In this document: in pieces, positions 32,505 to 45,326 of the stretch
Layout: each line of letters starts with the position of its first letter
How positions within the stretch are numbered: the first letter of the stretch is position 1
NCBI GenBank assembly: GCA_033032175.1
Contig: CM065328.1
Coordinates: 5,456,690-5,520,689, forward strand
Direction of reading: 5' to 3'
DNA: 64,000 bases
Source of the DNA: Saturnia japonica
Taxonomy: Eukaryota > Arthropoda > Insecta > Lepidoptera > Saturniidae
The notes under the pieces: generated by a model
Told to the model about the DNA's origin: nothing
Databases searched by the model: none
What the model saw: only the letters and a program-made list of their open reading frames with translations
Position numbers and translations under genes: made by a program

Positions 32505-32830
32505 TTTTTGATCATAGACTATTTTCTGTTTGATATTTGCAGTATTCATGAACCTAAGCAATGAGTATTATCTACATCACTTGCTGTCACTTTTCGTTGA
32601 GTGACAATGTTAATATTTTGGGGGGTCTAAGTTCAATGGCACTTGTCGGATAGGATTCGCAGTATTAATTTATTTAATTTATATATATTAGTAACAGATA
32701 TTATAGATAAATTTTACATTTCTGCACTCCTTCTACATATAAACTTTAACCATGCCAAATCTAACAGTCTTCCGTGCATGCAATACGCTTAAAAAGGTAC
32801 CGAAAGCTTTTGCTTCACGTATTAATATAT
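32505..32830 (-). repeat. Dispersed repeat, family G (inverted copy)
   Basis: The reverse complement matches 53815-54130 over about 310 bp: 'gcatgcacg.agactgt.aga', 'tttggcatggttaaag', 'ggagtgcag', 'cactcaa.gaaaagtgaca' and 'aacagaaaatagtctatgat'. Non-coding; type unknown. Confidence 0.65.
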
Positions 32831-32899
32831 AGATATCACATAAAGTGAAATAGTAAAAATCTGACTAATACTGTTGATAGCATTCCTAATGAACTTAAC

Positions 32900-33172
32900 A
32901 TATATATAGGTAATATTATCACGTCTGTATCCCCGAAGGGTTTGGCAGAGGTGTACTAATGAATATCCACAATTCGCCGGGTATGTTTTTAGGTTACATG
33001 TAATAGGAGGCAAGCCTATTGCCATTAATCGGGCACAAAACTAAACTCCAAGCTGCTACTGAAAGTTTAATAAATAAACCCAATAGCACTTTGTTCGACC
33101 CGGGAATCGAACGCAGGACCTCGAGCACAGCAGTCGCAGTTACAACTACTAGGCTAATTAGATAGTTGATCA
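32900..33172 (-). repeat. tRNA-derived SINE, family 1
   Basis: On the minus strand it starts with 'aattagcctagtagtt' (A box) and 'gttcgattcccgggtcgaac' (B box GGTTCGANTCC), then 'aaagtgctattgggttta' and a body ending 'ggggatacagacgtgataat'. It matches 54305-54575. Such elements are copied by LINE machinery from RNA polymerase III transcripts. Target duplications were not resolved. Confidence 0.8.
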
Positions 33173-33589
33173 TTACCACCTTGAAAAATCATTTACTCGA
33201 ATGTGATTGGCCTAAGGAAGTAATAGACAGTTGGGAAAAGTGAACGAGAAGTACGCAAAAGAAATGGCAAGAAATGTTGACACGTTCTTAGCGCCAAAAT
33301 TGAAACGAAGTTTGTCTTCGATATAAACAACATTTGGCCCATCTCTAATTTAAATGATGTATTTAAACTTTCTTATAACGTAATTACTAAAGAACAAGTT
33401 TCAGAAATTTAATATAGCCTTAACTTTGCCCTCACAATACATTTTGATAATTTAATGTACAGTTGCAAAAAGTTAGATTAGCTAGATACCTTTTGTTAAC
33501 GATCGGCATAATCCTATCTTTTAGACTCAGTAAGACCAATAAACACTAAAAGTATTTTAGTATTAGATTAAACAATGTTTTTTGTGCTT
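33173..33589. other. No recognisable feature
   Basis: AT-rich sequence between a SINE and a Helitron-like fragment; no coding frame. Confidence 0.35.
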
Positions 33590-34075
33590 TTGATTATTAT
33601 TTTGCTGCGGAGTTATTTTAAAACTGTGATATCTCTTAAGATATTCATTGAAATCCAATAATGTAAAGGGCAATTTTGTCAAAAATGAAATACTTGTGTT
33701 GAATAACGTATTTATTTCGATAAAGATTAATACCATGTTTATAAGAACACCTTCGCAAATAATGCATTATTTCAGAACAAATTTTATTACCATAAAAAAG
33801 GTTATATTGCGTCAACCTTAAAAGATAGACATATGCTATCACGGACTTTTTTAGAACTTTTTAAGAGAAACAATTCCATCTTACATCATTGTTGCGTAAC
33901 TTTAACCATTTATGCAGGGCACGCAATGGAAACTTTGAAAAGGTATATATTATCCCCGTTTTTGCAACATTTTTCATTGACGCTCCGCTCCTATTAGTCG
34001 TAGCGTGATGTTATATAGCTTATAGCCTTCCTTAATAAATGGGCTATCCAAAAATACAATACTTTTTCCATTCCG
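33590..34075 (-). repeat. Lep1-type Helitron-like element, truncated copy
   Basis: Follows 1880-2350 closely ('gttattttaaaactgtgata', 'taataccatgt', 'aaattttattaccataaaaa', 'atttttcattga.gctccgct', 'gggctatcca'). Both element ends (CAGCTAG and TCTATAC) are missing. Confidence 0.7.
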
Positions 34076-35404
34076 CGATTTGTTACTTTCAAGGGTCAGA
34101 TGATTCATTTGTAATTTTTAAAGTTCCATACCTCACAATAAAAACAGAACCCTTATCACTCAGCTGTCTGTCTGTCTGTCCGTGACTCAATGCTCTTCTT
34201 CTTAACAAGCAGCTTGTGGTAAAAAGTTGTAATTAATATCTATTATGAAGGCCTTGGTCTTATACTGCTGTAAACAAAATCAAGATTCTAAGTTAACGCA
34301 ATAAAAAACAGTCATACGAAAAATCCCACTCACTAACTAATTATTTATCAAAACTTGTAGGGTACTTTCCGGGAACCTACAGTCTTGAAATTTATCACGA
34401 AGTGAGGTCTGGTGAGACTTGACCGATCGTCTTGATCGACCGGAAGTCTTTAACCAGTGAATTTATTCTGATGGAATTTGAACTCTGGACAACTTGCACG
34501 TGGGAGAAACGTATCGGGAAAGGTTATGTATAAAACCTACCTCAGCCTTTGATACACGTTGTCTTGATCCCTTTGATTAAGTTGCAGTTGCAGTATCCAG
34601 TTGTAGATTTATAGTTCCTCACAGCACAATCACAGCACTTAGGATGGGATGGTAATGGAGCCCCATTAAAGTATAGATGAGACCTTTTTTTATTTATTTT
34701 CCGGAGCTCAGTAGTCAGCTCGCGAACACGTATTTTTTCTTCTCATACCCACGATAACTAGCGCCACCACCCGCGGCTCTAAGATTTGCATTGTTTCTTA
34801 TTAGAAACCACAGATGGCGTGATCTCTGTATTCTTGTGTTGGCCGAGGTAAGAGTAGAGGAAAGTGCAAGTGTTAACAAGGTCTCATAGCATAAGTTAAA
34901 GAAAAATTCCGAAAATAACAAATTTCAAATTCTGTCAGCAATTGCCAAAATTTATATTTGCTCTTAAATTGTTTTGGAGCAAAATTAAAGTTTATAACTT
35001 GAACTTATGCCGTCAAGTGTCGGTGACGTTAGAGAATGTAAGGATGGTATACAAATAATAATTATGTAAAACATGTATTAGTATGGAACCTTCTGGAAGT
35101 GAATTCAACTCGCTATTTGCGCTATTTTAGTAATATTGCTTTAACTTTTATGTTTTACTAGCTGTGCCCTACGGTTTCACCCGTGTTCATTTTATCCAAC
35201 AAACACCGCGCCGCTAACGTACACATGCAGTCTATTATAATTGTTCTTCCCGCAAGTAGAAATTATTTTAATTTTTCATTATCTCCTAAACTATTAAAGG
35301 GGTTCCGATCAGAAGCAATGAAACTTGGGTTCAGTTTTTCGTTATTCCTCTATTTTTGATAAAATATTTCCATTTTATAATCACATTACTTTTGCCCTAA
35401 GTAA
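34076..35404. other. Repeat debris, no gene
   Basis: A (CTGT)n run lies at 34165-34182. The block 35158-35200 ('ctagctgtgccctacggttt') is the edge of a Helitron- or SINE-like repeat also seen at 19345 and 44533. 34620-34900 is GC-richer and unassigned. Confidence 0.35.
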
Positions 35405-37075
35405 TTTTTTTTTAGAACTGACTACACTGTTAGCCTTAGGGGCCCTAAAGCCGCTGCGGCTTTTATAGCTTCACCGGACTTGGGGGCGAGCGCTTAGGGC
35501 ACTCAACCGCGAAAGTTTTGGACGACTCACACGAGGGTGCCAAAGTGCTCGGGCGGTCATCATGCAGGCGAATAGGTCGCGTTCTGGCTAATTTCCTAAT
35601 CCTACGAATTCGAGTAACATAAAATATACTAATATGCATGTTTCCCTCCTCTTGGGAGGAAGGAGGGAAACATGCGTACGTATATTTAGTGATCGGAATG
35701 GTTTTTCTACACTAACTAGCGCAAAAAAAGAAAAAAGGGTCCCTTGCAGAACCCATGTACCTGTGTGGTGAGCACGTGTGTGTATGTTCATACGTGAGTA
35801 ATGTTGTATGTGGGTAGCTAAGTGTTGCACGTATAGTGTCACTTGTATCGCGCGGGCGGCCGCCTGACCCAAGGGCTTCACACCAAGGAACAGACCTAGG
35901 CTTGGGTTGCCGCTAGAGAGGATGGACGTGGCGGGTGTGCGGGAGCGAAGTTGACCGCCCGTCCTCTGCGGAAAGAACGGTGGTTACGCGGGCGTGGACG
36001 CTGGCACGCTCTGTTTGGAGAGACGGTGGAATAAAACGCGTTTGCTGTTTCGATTTGGTCGAGCGGGTCGGTGAAGATGTTATGCGGCCGGCGTTTACGC
36101 CGGCAGGCATTGGGGACCGGTACAAAGGTAGCTGCCGCTTTGATTAACGGATTCGCGTCATTCGAACGCAACGCAACTATATGTCATTATCGGACGGATA
36201 CACATGTTATAAAACGTAAGCTTATGTTTTGTGGACATTTTGCTTACAGAACATAACAGAGGATGCAAACGAGCCAGGGTCCAGGCGGCCCTATTCCTAA
36301 CCAGAATGACGTGACATATAAAGGAGAGTCTACTATCTAGGGTTACACCTAGATATTTGGTCTCCTTTACCCAGGGAATCGGATTACCGAAGAGTTCAAG
36401 GGGATGATAACGCTTGAGGCTCTTCGGTATCTTTGAGGAAGTTTTGTCGAAGAGCACCGCTGCGTTCTTCGAGGGGTTGATGGCTATTCGCCAGTCGTTA
36501 AACCACTTCCCAAAAGTGGTCACGGCTCTTTGGATTCTACTTTTGAGGTTGGTTCTTTGCCTTTGAGAGGAGTATATGACTGTATCGTCAGCGTATAGCC
36601 CAACCTCGACTTTGTCGGGAAGTTTAGGTAGGTCACCGACGTACAGATTGAAAAGGCTAGGAGCTAGAATGGAACCTTGGGGGACGCCTGAGCGTATGGG
36701 GTGGGGTGTGGATAGTTCACCTTCCACTCCGTAGCGGAAGGTGCGGTCTGTGGGATAATCGCGGATGATTTTAACTAATCTATCGGGGATTTCGTGACAG
36801 TACAGTTTATAGAGTAATCCTTCGTGCCAGACCTTATCAAAGGCCTTCGCTACGTCGAAAAAGACTGCAAGTGTACGACGGGGTTTATATGACTGGGAAA
36901 ATTTAAATGTAATGTGCTCCGTGAGGCGGTGCACTTGATGAGTGCAAGAATGTCTAGCACGAAAACCGAATTGCTCAGGCGGATAGAGGTTTTCCTTCTC
37001 GATTATGGACTTGAGATGGTTCAGAAGGAGCGCGTAGATTTTACCTAAGGTATTGAGATCCCTGTCGTTCCATCC
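35405..37075 (-). mobile_element. 5'-truncated Jockey-type LINE, copy 1
   Basis: On the minus strand it runs from about 37075 (inside the reverse transcriptase) to a short A tail (T run at 35405-35413 on the plus strand). Its 3' untranslated region matches the copies ending at 45323, 51590, 52840 and 57050. The coding part has an internal deletion near 36160-36172. Confidence 0.85.
35896..37075 (-). pseudogene. LINE reverse transcriptase (copy 1), truncated and deleted
   Basis: The protein would prime reverse transcription of LINE RNA at a nicked target. The frame begins mid-domain (TLGKIY...LLNHLKSIIEKE, PEQFGFRARHSC), then DVAKAFDKVWHEG with the first catalytic Asp, SGVPQGSILAP and YADDTVIY with the catalytic pair, then TKYLGVTLDSRLSF. 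It ends at 36158 after IRPIMTYSCVAFE. Compared with the copy at 45 kb, about 80 codons are deleted here and the frame changes; the C-terminus (NDANPLIKAAATFVP..., then an Arg/Pro-rich end) continues at 36171-35896. No endonuclease domain remains. Confidence 0.88.
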
Positions 37076-37106
37076 TTTTTATCTTCGCTTCTGTTTTGCC
37101 AACGCC

Positions 37107-37435
37107 TATGATTGGTCGACGACCGCGAATTGACGACTAACTCATAAACAATCAATTGTACAACTAATATATTAATATACGTAGTTTATAATAAATTTAA
37201 TATATTTTAATATTGTGCGCATTATTTAATTATTCGTTTATATGTTTACTCATTCGCAAACTACCCGGTATTTCTAATACATTTTTTTTAACCTCACAAT
37301 GATTGGTCGACGGCTAATGTTATCAATTGAATATCTTATATATTTTAATAATGTACGTATTATTTAATAATTGTTAACATGTTTACTTGCAAACTATCCG
37401 AATATTCATATATATTATTATTAACCTTACACTAT
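37107..37435. repeat. Diverged tandem duplication
   Basis: 'atgattggtcgacg' starts two successive units (about 37107 and 37301). Both continue with 'atatattttaata.tgt.cg', 'attatttaat.attc/g', 'atgtttac', 'gcaaacta.ccg' and end in 'ttaacct.aca'. The second unit is shorter by internal loss. Confidence 0.65.
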
Positions 37436-39696
37436 GTATCCAAATAGCATACTCTAAAGAGCAAAATTTAACTTCATAAAATTGTCTTTATGATAAAGTA
37501 ACTTTTCTTTGTAAGGATTAATATGGCATATCTTTAAATATTGCTTATAAGTCACTTTTTAATATTTAACAATAATCTTTGTCACAAAATACCTTATTGA
37601 GGCTTATATATATGAGGTAGGTATTGCCATTTTTTTAGATATACTAAGGAAAAATATTATTGTAGAAAATTGTAATTCCGTATTATTAACGATTACGCAA
37701 GCGCACGCGGTTAAAGCAGTTCGGGTGGGAGTCGACTTCCGACTTACTAAACAAAAAACAATATTTAAGACTATCTCAGAGTTGTAGCCTAATCTTACTA
37801 AGCCTATTATACTATTACTTCTCGAGAGTCTGACTATCATATACAAAAATATTTTTTCGAATCCGACTCGTAGTACCAGAGATTAGGGTGTTTAAACAAA
37901 CAAACAAAAACTTTTCCACTTTAATATATTAGTATAGATGTTCCAGTATAACCAAGGACATTTTCGTCTGCCGAGAAATGAAACCCTCGACAGGCGTATT
38001 CACACGAGATATGAAACATCTTAGTGAATATTCAACAATATCTATATTGTGTATATAATATACACCGGGTGACCCCGAAACATGACAAAATAAAAGAAAG
38101 TCACTGTGAAGATGTTTATTTTATAAACTATGTGTATGGTGGTCGCGATCAGTTCTTCTAGGCTTTGTATAATCACACACATTATCCCTTAACATAAAAG
38201 TGAGTTTGGGGTAAAATGGAAAAAGAGCACGAGCATTTTTAAAATATAATACTGCAAAATAACTCCAGCTCCTGTTGTTAATTACGGTACAGTTGACAAA
38301 CAATGGCGACCGTCGGTAACACAAATTTCATCGACATTCGATGTCATTCCGGCCACCTGAAATGCCTCTTCAAGTCTTCATGCCTCGTTTGAAAGACCCA
38401 ATATCATAAGAAGGGGGAAACATGCTGGCTGAGAGACCATCTCACACCTGCACGATAAGGCAAAGGTAAAAATTTGTGAAGTATATCTGTGGTTATTATG
38501 TCAATCATGTAAAATTGCGGAATCAAAATAACAAAGTGCCTAAGTACCAACTTTAACATGATATTGCACATTTCTTTTCAAATAATCCTGACTGTTATTT
38601 CAAAGCAACATTATATTTATTTTATCTATTAAATGATCACATAACTCACGCGGCTGAGATAAAATAGAGTCCTTAGATTTCTTATCAATTGTCAAAAAGA
38701 CCTTGTCATTGAGTCAGTCATGTGTTTTATACCGGTATGCAAAAAAGAAATCGAATATCCAATAGTGATTAAGCAACTACTTAACCGTTCATTATACAAA
38801 AAATAACTATAATTAATAATAGTACATTTTAGGTAAGAATTGGATTCCTAAAAATAATTTTAAAGCATAGAGTTTCACTTTAGATCTAGTTTGTTACTGA
38901 ATATGATTAAATAATCAAATAAAAAACCTTATTAGATCACTTACAGTTATTGTAAAGATAGTATAAATTGTAAAAATAACAAGACAAAAATTACAGATAA
39001 TGAGATAAGGAATGAGAATAATAAATACCTTGGCATCCGGCACGAAAACTGATCACAAAAACTAAACGATTTTTACCTTTTTCTTGCTATAACAAACGTT
39101 ATTCAGTACTTATCGAGAAACGGAGCTTCTTTTTGAAAATTTTCATCTTTCGCTTCACAAAAGGATCCACTTCAATAGTCCTAGTCTTTGAGCTCCTTAA
39201 ACTTATGTAAACTTTTTAAGTCTAGTCTCTGGGTTATTTATTTTAGAGCGAAAGCAAAAATCCATATAGTCTATGGTAAATTTCAAAAACTTGATATTGA
39301 ATTCGAATATTTACGTTTCGAACGTCATGCGTCATTATATAAAAATGGCGCATAAAAATGGCGACGTTTATAAGTCGGGAAGAGTTAAGTGGTGACTATT
39401 TTGCTCTATATTATTGGAAAATTAGCCTTTAATTGAGTGATTGGTGCGTAAGAACAGAGCATCTAAACCCACGCGATACCCGTACGCGACTGAACGAGAT
39501 CGCACAATCGTTTTAGTCAAATATTCTATAATAATTTAAGACGAATGTGTACATAGGGATATCTGTACAGTATAGCATAACTCGTATGTCACGGGAGTGT
39601 ACATGTGACGCCATGAAAATTATATAGAGTTGATAAATATTACACCAGTTAAATATAACCTTAAGGAAAGCTTAAAATTCGCTAATTAATAATGTA
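37436..39696. other. Gene-poor stretch with a Helitron-like end
   Basis: At 37870-37940 is an inverted Helitron-like 5' end ('gtttaaacaaacaaacaaaa', 'aatatattagtatagatg'). At 38041-38460 there are GC-richer patches without coding frames. At 39340-39400 a TATATAAAA motif is followed by two 'aaaatggcg' repeats, which might be promoter-like but has no gene behind it. Confidence 0.35.
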
Positions 39697-40060
39697 CAGG
39701 TAGTTCTCGAGTTACTTCGTTTCGAATTACGTCATACATTTTGACACCCTTTCTAAAATAAACGTCATTTTTCCGACTTACGTCATATATGAGAATTCAT
39801 ACATTTTATGGTTTAACAATTTATTTTGTGCCTTACATTTTTTCATTATGATAATATCACTTTATCAAAAATAGTTAACCAATACGTACCAAAAATAAAT
39901 GATAATTCTATAAATAAGAATTCTAAGAACTTCTCTTGAGTAATAAAGCTTAAACTCCTTGTAGAATCTAAGCCCTGGGGTTTAAGAAACTCTGATTGTG
40001 TCGATTCGATTTACATTACGTATTTCGAAACCCTAACATGCCGTTAAGTACGAGGACTGA
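39697..40060. mobile_element. Possible pogo/Tigger-type MITE
   Basis: It starts CAGGTAGTTCTCGAGTTAC after a TA and ends near GTACGAGGACTG followed by A-TA. The ends are imperfect inverted repeats including TTTCGAA and ATTACGTCAT/ATACGTAAT motifs. The interior is AT-rich and non-coding. A second 'ccgaggactg' end lies at 40191-40200, so the right boundary is uncertain. Confidence 0.45.
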
Positions 40061-41169
40061 TACTTCTTTTTAAGCATAGAAACATCGTTATTAGATTTTA
40101 AGTTTTCAATGCAGCTTATATTGCTTACGCTTAATCTGAAAATAATCTAAAATAAGGCCGTCACTAAATAACGTATATCACTAGTATGTAATCCGAGGAC
40201 TGATCTGATGAAATGATTGGTAGATAACGTCATGGTTGCAACGAATCGATATTTTGAAATTTATTCTTAATATTGCTGCTTACTGCAACAATATATAAAT
40301 TAAGCGAATATTTTACTAGGTAATATCAACGGCTCCAACCGCGTGAAAATACATCCCAACTTCATAGATTTTGAGTAGTTACCTGGTGTATCTTCGAGGT
40401 CGAAGGTTCAATGTTAATTTTATCTACAATCTAGAAGAGAGAGAAGGATCACTTGATATATTAAAAAAAAACCTATCTTATGAAACTTAGAGAGGAAATG
40501 ACATAGCATCGCTCGGTATCTTGCAAATAGAAGAAGTAAACTTGGAAAGTACAATATTTGGTACTTACATATAAAATTACACGTAAATCGGTAGAACAGT
40601 TTTCGAGAAGTTGCTACATAATATTACAACTTCTGTGATTTTATAAAAACAGAACTACCATACAACAGGATTAGGGTAATAAATGAACAAAAGCATCGGC
40701 TAGAATATTTCACAGAATTGTTAAAACTTGTTACCTATATGATCGTGACAGATGTCTGCATAAATTATATGATCAGATAATAGTTAATCTATCAACTAGT
40801 TGGTAGGGGCTTTGTCATCTTTGAGTGTTTTATCTTATCACAATATCAGACTCACACGAAGTAAACACCGCCAATATATTTCATGCAAATACTACTTGTG
40901 CAAATGGTAAATTTATATTACATTACGTCAGAAAGTATTACTTTAAGATAAATTCATAAGCCGTGCTTAAAGGGTAATAAATAAAACTTAAATTATCCAA
41001 GCTGTTCTCACCCGAATTGTATTTCCAGTTGTATTTGAAGTAAAAAAATAATCTAATATGGCTCTCTATTCTTGCTTATTTGAACTGTCTGTACTCAAAA
41101 AAATAATTAAATAAAATGCAACACGCCACATATCTCTATTTTATAGTCATTCTTTTTTTTTCACTTTTA
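40061..41169. other. Repeat D fragment, otherwise no gene
   Basis: 40355-40640 has diverged repeat D ('gattttgagtagtt', 'ggtgtatcttcgaggtcgaa'). The remaining sequence is AT-rich with no coding frame. Confidence 0.4.
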
Positions 41170-41790
41170 AAGTAAAGGTAAAGTGATATTGAAAGGAGAG
41201 TTAATGCTGATAACATGGTGAATGGGGCGCTGACAACTTTGTGAATAGCCAAAAAATCTATAGGAAAGCTCGTCTGGCTGTACATAAAGCAGTCAGTGTT
41301 AGTTCCAACACTCATGCACGGAAGTGAAAGCTGGGTGAGGCAGAAAAAGCACGAAAGTATTATAGGAATGTAAAGAGAATGCTAAGAAGTATATTAGGAG
41401 TAAGAAATAGTTTGATAAGATAACGTTGTGGTATGGAAGAAGATACAGTTACAAGGATTGAGAAAGGGCTGATTAGAAGTTTTGGGCATGTTTAGAGGAT
41501 GAATGAAAGAAGAATGACTAAACTTTATAAGATGAGTGTGAATGGAAACCCTGGAAGAGGAAGACCTAGACGAACGTTCTAAGATGAAATTGGGGACGTT
41601 CTGACGTTCGTAAGGTCAGGTTAAGAGTACTATATATAAACCGAGGAGCATACATGAAAAGATTGATGAATGTTGAAGAGCGAAAGACATATATCAGGAT
41701 CGTAATAAGGTGAAAGACGCGGTCTCTGCTGCAGCCTCGTTTGGAAAGAGGCTTAATTCATGTATGTATGTATGTATGGGTTCGAGTAAA
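41170..41790 (+). pseudogene. LINE reverse transcriptase C-terminus with (TATG)n tail
   Basis: Scattered over frames are PTLMHGSESWVRQKKHES, MEEDTVTRIEKGLIRSFGH, MNERRMTKLYKMS..NGNPGRGRPRR and RGAYMKRLMNVEE, the C-terminal region of an endonuclease-reverse transcriptase type LINE. There are several stops. The element ends in (TATG)n at 41764-41778. The same family occurs inverted at 43370-44035. Which clade it belongs to is not certain. Confidence 0.75.
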
Positions 41791-43369
41791 AATTTGATTA
41801 ATAATTGGATTATATGTTCGCAACAACCGTATTTTAGATTCACATAAGCTAGATTTTGTAAACGACCTGTCATATAGAAATAAACATTAATTAGTTACCT
41901 AATCATTGTTTTTTAGACTTAGTAAGGCCATTAAAGATGTTAGCGTTAGGTTTTATAAAAAGGTGGCCGTCACGGGATGCCTGATAGATGAGAATTAAAT
42001 TAGCGAATATTCAAAAATTATTTTTTTTAAATACAGGTAAAACAGAAAGAAAGTACTATAAAGTAAAGGACTATTTTAAGCCGGTTTTACTATCCAACAC
42101 TTCATATAGGTTGATCATTACATAACAATACAACAATAGTGATATCTGGAAATGACTCCTCTGTACATCTACTACAAGACAATTGTTAAAAAAAAAAGAA
42201 AACCAACTTCAATGATTTTGAACAGTGCCCTTGGGTATCTTCGAAGTTGAAAGTCCAATCCCAATGAAATTAAAATGGGATTACCCTTGAAGTATCCCAT
42301 AATAAGCAAAAAAGAATCATCCAAATCGGTTCATAATCAAAGAAATTATGGCTGAACATCCACATAAAAAAATACATTCGTTTAAAAATAATTTATCTTT
42401 TAACAGTATATATTATAGCTACATAGTAAAATAATAATTGATAAACCCGATCGAGTTCCTTGTTTGCTCTTCTTAATAACTGGGATGTTTTCTGAACAGG
42501 TAATAGTATTTTAACATTCTTAATTGCATTAAATACTATCTTAAGCTCTAAATAGAATAGAGCATTTTTTGATTTTGAATATATTTTAATAGAGAAATAT
42601 CAAAACGACATTTAAAATAGCGTAATACATGGAGTAACCATCTAAAATTAATTAACAATAACTATGAAGATCTTATGTAAGGTAAGTCAAATACAAACAG
42701 TAGAGAGAAGCATCTCTCAGTGATATACGTACATTGCATGCCACAATAATAATTTATCCTGCATTTAGACGCACACCGCCCACACTTAGGTATCGTTTGT
42801 ATGTATGGAAGTGGCTGTGTGAACCGCCTGGAACGGACGGTTCGTAAGGAAGCGGATATTAAAAAGAGATACTAAAGTAACTGTCACTTCGTAAAGATGT
42901 CGAATTTTAACAAATATAGGTAAAATAGAATAGAATATGTACTTATATAACAGATTAATTACTTAACAGAAATGATTACGTTGACGGCAATAATAGTATT
43001 AACAGTGCTACAGTCGATTCATATGCTAATTGGTAATATTAAAATAAGACAATATAAGACAAAAATAAAAGAAGAAATAATGGTAAAATATTAAAAGAGA
43101 AAGAACTAAGAAAATATGTATGTTTCAGTGCGTGTATGTTGGAGTGTGAATGTGTGTGAAAGCGTGAGATTAGTTTTAATATTAAATCATTGAATAATTT
43201 CCGCTATGTCATTGTAATTTAATTGTTTTATCCAACTGTACCTACATTATCTCCTTACATTTTTAAAGAGGTGAAGGGTAAATATTATTAACAACATTAG
43301 CAATATTATATAGAAGATTGCTAATAATTATAGTATTGATGCTATGCGAGTGCTGTTCTGTGTGAAATC
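41791..43369. other. Repeat D copy and AT-rich DNA
   Basis: 42185-42375 is the best copy of repeat D. The rest is AT-rich; 42770-42860 is slightly GC-richer without a frame. Confidence 0.4.
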
Positions 43370-44035
43370 TGAAAACAAAATGCATACATAAATCACGCCT
43401 ATTTCCCAACTGGGTAAGCAGAGACCACGTCCTTTCCACCTGCTACGATCCTGGCATACATCTTTCGCTTGTTCAACATTCATTAATCTTTTCATGCATG
43501 CTCGTCGGTTTAGAGTACTCATGACCTGACCTTTCTTCAGAAACGTCTCCGATTTGATCGACGAATGTTCGTCTAGGCCTTCCTCTTCTAAGCGTTTCCT
43601 TTCACACTCGCATTATAAATTTGTTTAGTCATTTTTCTTTCATTCATCCTTTCAACATGCCCAAGCCTTCTAAGCATCCCTTTCCTCAATCCGTGTGACT
43701 ATATCTTCTTTCACACCACAAAGTTCTCTTATCACACTATTTCTTATCCTGTCACTCAATTTGACTCCCAACATACCTCTTAGCACTCTCATTTCTACTG
43801 CATTTATTTTACAATTCATGATTTTTCAGCCACACCCAACTTTCACTTCCGTACATGAGTGTTGGAAACAACACTCCCCTACACACAGCCAAACGAGCTT
43901 TAATAGAAATTCTCTGGCTGCTCATAAAGGAGTGCAACTCCTCATTCACCATATATTAGCGGCATTTACTCTCCTTCCTATATCACTCTCACACTTTCCA
44001 TCCCTGGTAAAACTGAATTTAACTCTTATTATGCT
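43370..44035 (-). pseudogene. LINE reverse transcriptase C-terminus, inverted copy
   Basis: Read on the minus strand it has the same C-terminal block as 41170-41790 (NRRACMKRLMNVEQAKDVC, then DRSRWKG), ended by 'gggaaataggcgtgatttat' and a short TATG-like tail at 43378-43387. Frameshifts are present. Both copies keep only the last few hundred bases, as usual for 5'-truncated LINEs. Confidence 0.7.
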
Positions 44036-45252
44036 TTGAAAAATGGTTTGTACTCAATACGTTTTGTACTCAATGTTTCCGAAGTATAAGAGACGTGATG
44101 ACGAGTTTTCGAACTGAAAGTATAGCGCATTCACTAAAGAGAAGATTAGTGCTTTAACTACGTGATTTCCCAAGGATAATTTTTATTAAGGCTCTTTCTG
44201 CACGCTCTAAGAAAAATAAAGCAGATTTTAAAAGCACCTTCTCATGTAACAATACAGTACTTCAATAAACTCTGGGCTAAAGCATAATAGACGCATAGTA
44301 AAATTTTATTGTTAACAGAAGTAGCTTCCTGAATATTGGTATTAACTTTCTTAATCTAGACGTTAAATTCTATTATGTGCGCTGATCAGTTCAAGAAATT
44401 ATCAAAAGTTAAAACCAGATATTTTATATTTTTAGTTCGAGTCAATTTATAGCATGTGCAATTATTTTTCAATTCACACTTATGAGCTCCAATGATGAAT
44501 TCGTAACTATGTAGGTAGTAGGTATGTGTTAACTAGCTGTGCCCGCGGCTTTGCATACGCTTTTTACTCAGTAATTTCTTCATCTTATTTTACTCATATT
44601 AAATTGATAAAAGGGTCACACTTCGGAAAGGTTATATGTTTTAAAAAAAGCCCTATATAAATACAATGTCGTACCCGTGCGAATGTTGGCAAATAGAATG
44701 GAAGCTATTTACGGCGAAAAACTCCATCTACGTGTTTTCTGGCAAAATTCCTGAAGGTGTAACTCAGTATACGAATTTTTCCAAAGACACAATTAAGAGA
44801 TAATTTTATAAAAGCGTTTTGTTATTGTACCTTATTGCTGTTCTGCAATACACACGATAAACCGTCGAAACCGCGACACACCGTCTTGTTCTCTATTAAA
44901 AAATACCCGTTAAAAGGTACGTTTTGTATGGAACAGATATTTCGTATCCTAAGAAACAAAAGCTTTTTAAAAATGGTGGTATCACTTTTATGTACTACTG
45001 TAGATCAGTTACTTTATTCTTATAATATATTTCAGGGGCAGCAATGTGTGAGTAAGATAGTCGATTGACCCAAAAATACATGTCACGCAAATGAAAATGC
45101 CTACGATGTACCTATTGTTAGCTTTACGAAAAATATAGTTTTAATTTTAACAAATGTTACGTATTTTCTAAATGAAAAACAAGTTGAGAATTCTATTAAA
45201 ACTTATCGATCATGGCGAAAAATTGTACAAAATAAAATATTATAATTATTGT
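44036..45252. other. Helitron/SINE-like edge, no gene
   Basis: 44533-44560 ('actagctgtgcccgcggctt') is the end of a common Lepidopteran repeat. The 77-codon open frame 44835-45068 (+) has no recognisable content. Confidence 0.35.
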
Positions 45253-45260
45253 TTAGTCAA

Positions 45261-45264
<4 letters not shown>

Positions 45265-45326
<62 letters not shown>

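Noticed and set aside
35935..36147. Antisense open frame beginning MCGSEVDRP, seen in all three LINE copies (35935-36147, 45869-46081, 51026-50832)
   Set aside because: It lies opposite the conserved Arg/Pro-rich C-terminus of the LINE protein; shared ancestry of GC-rich coding sequence explains the repeated open frame.
43695..44039. Plus-strand open frame of 114 codons
   Set aside because: It is the antisense shadow of the LINE C-terminal region on the minus strand.
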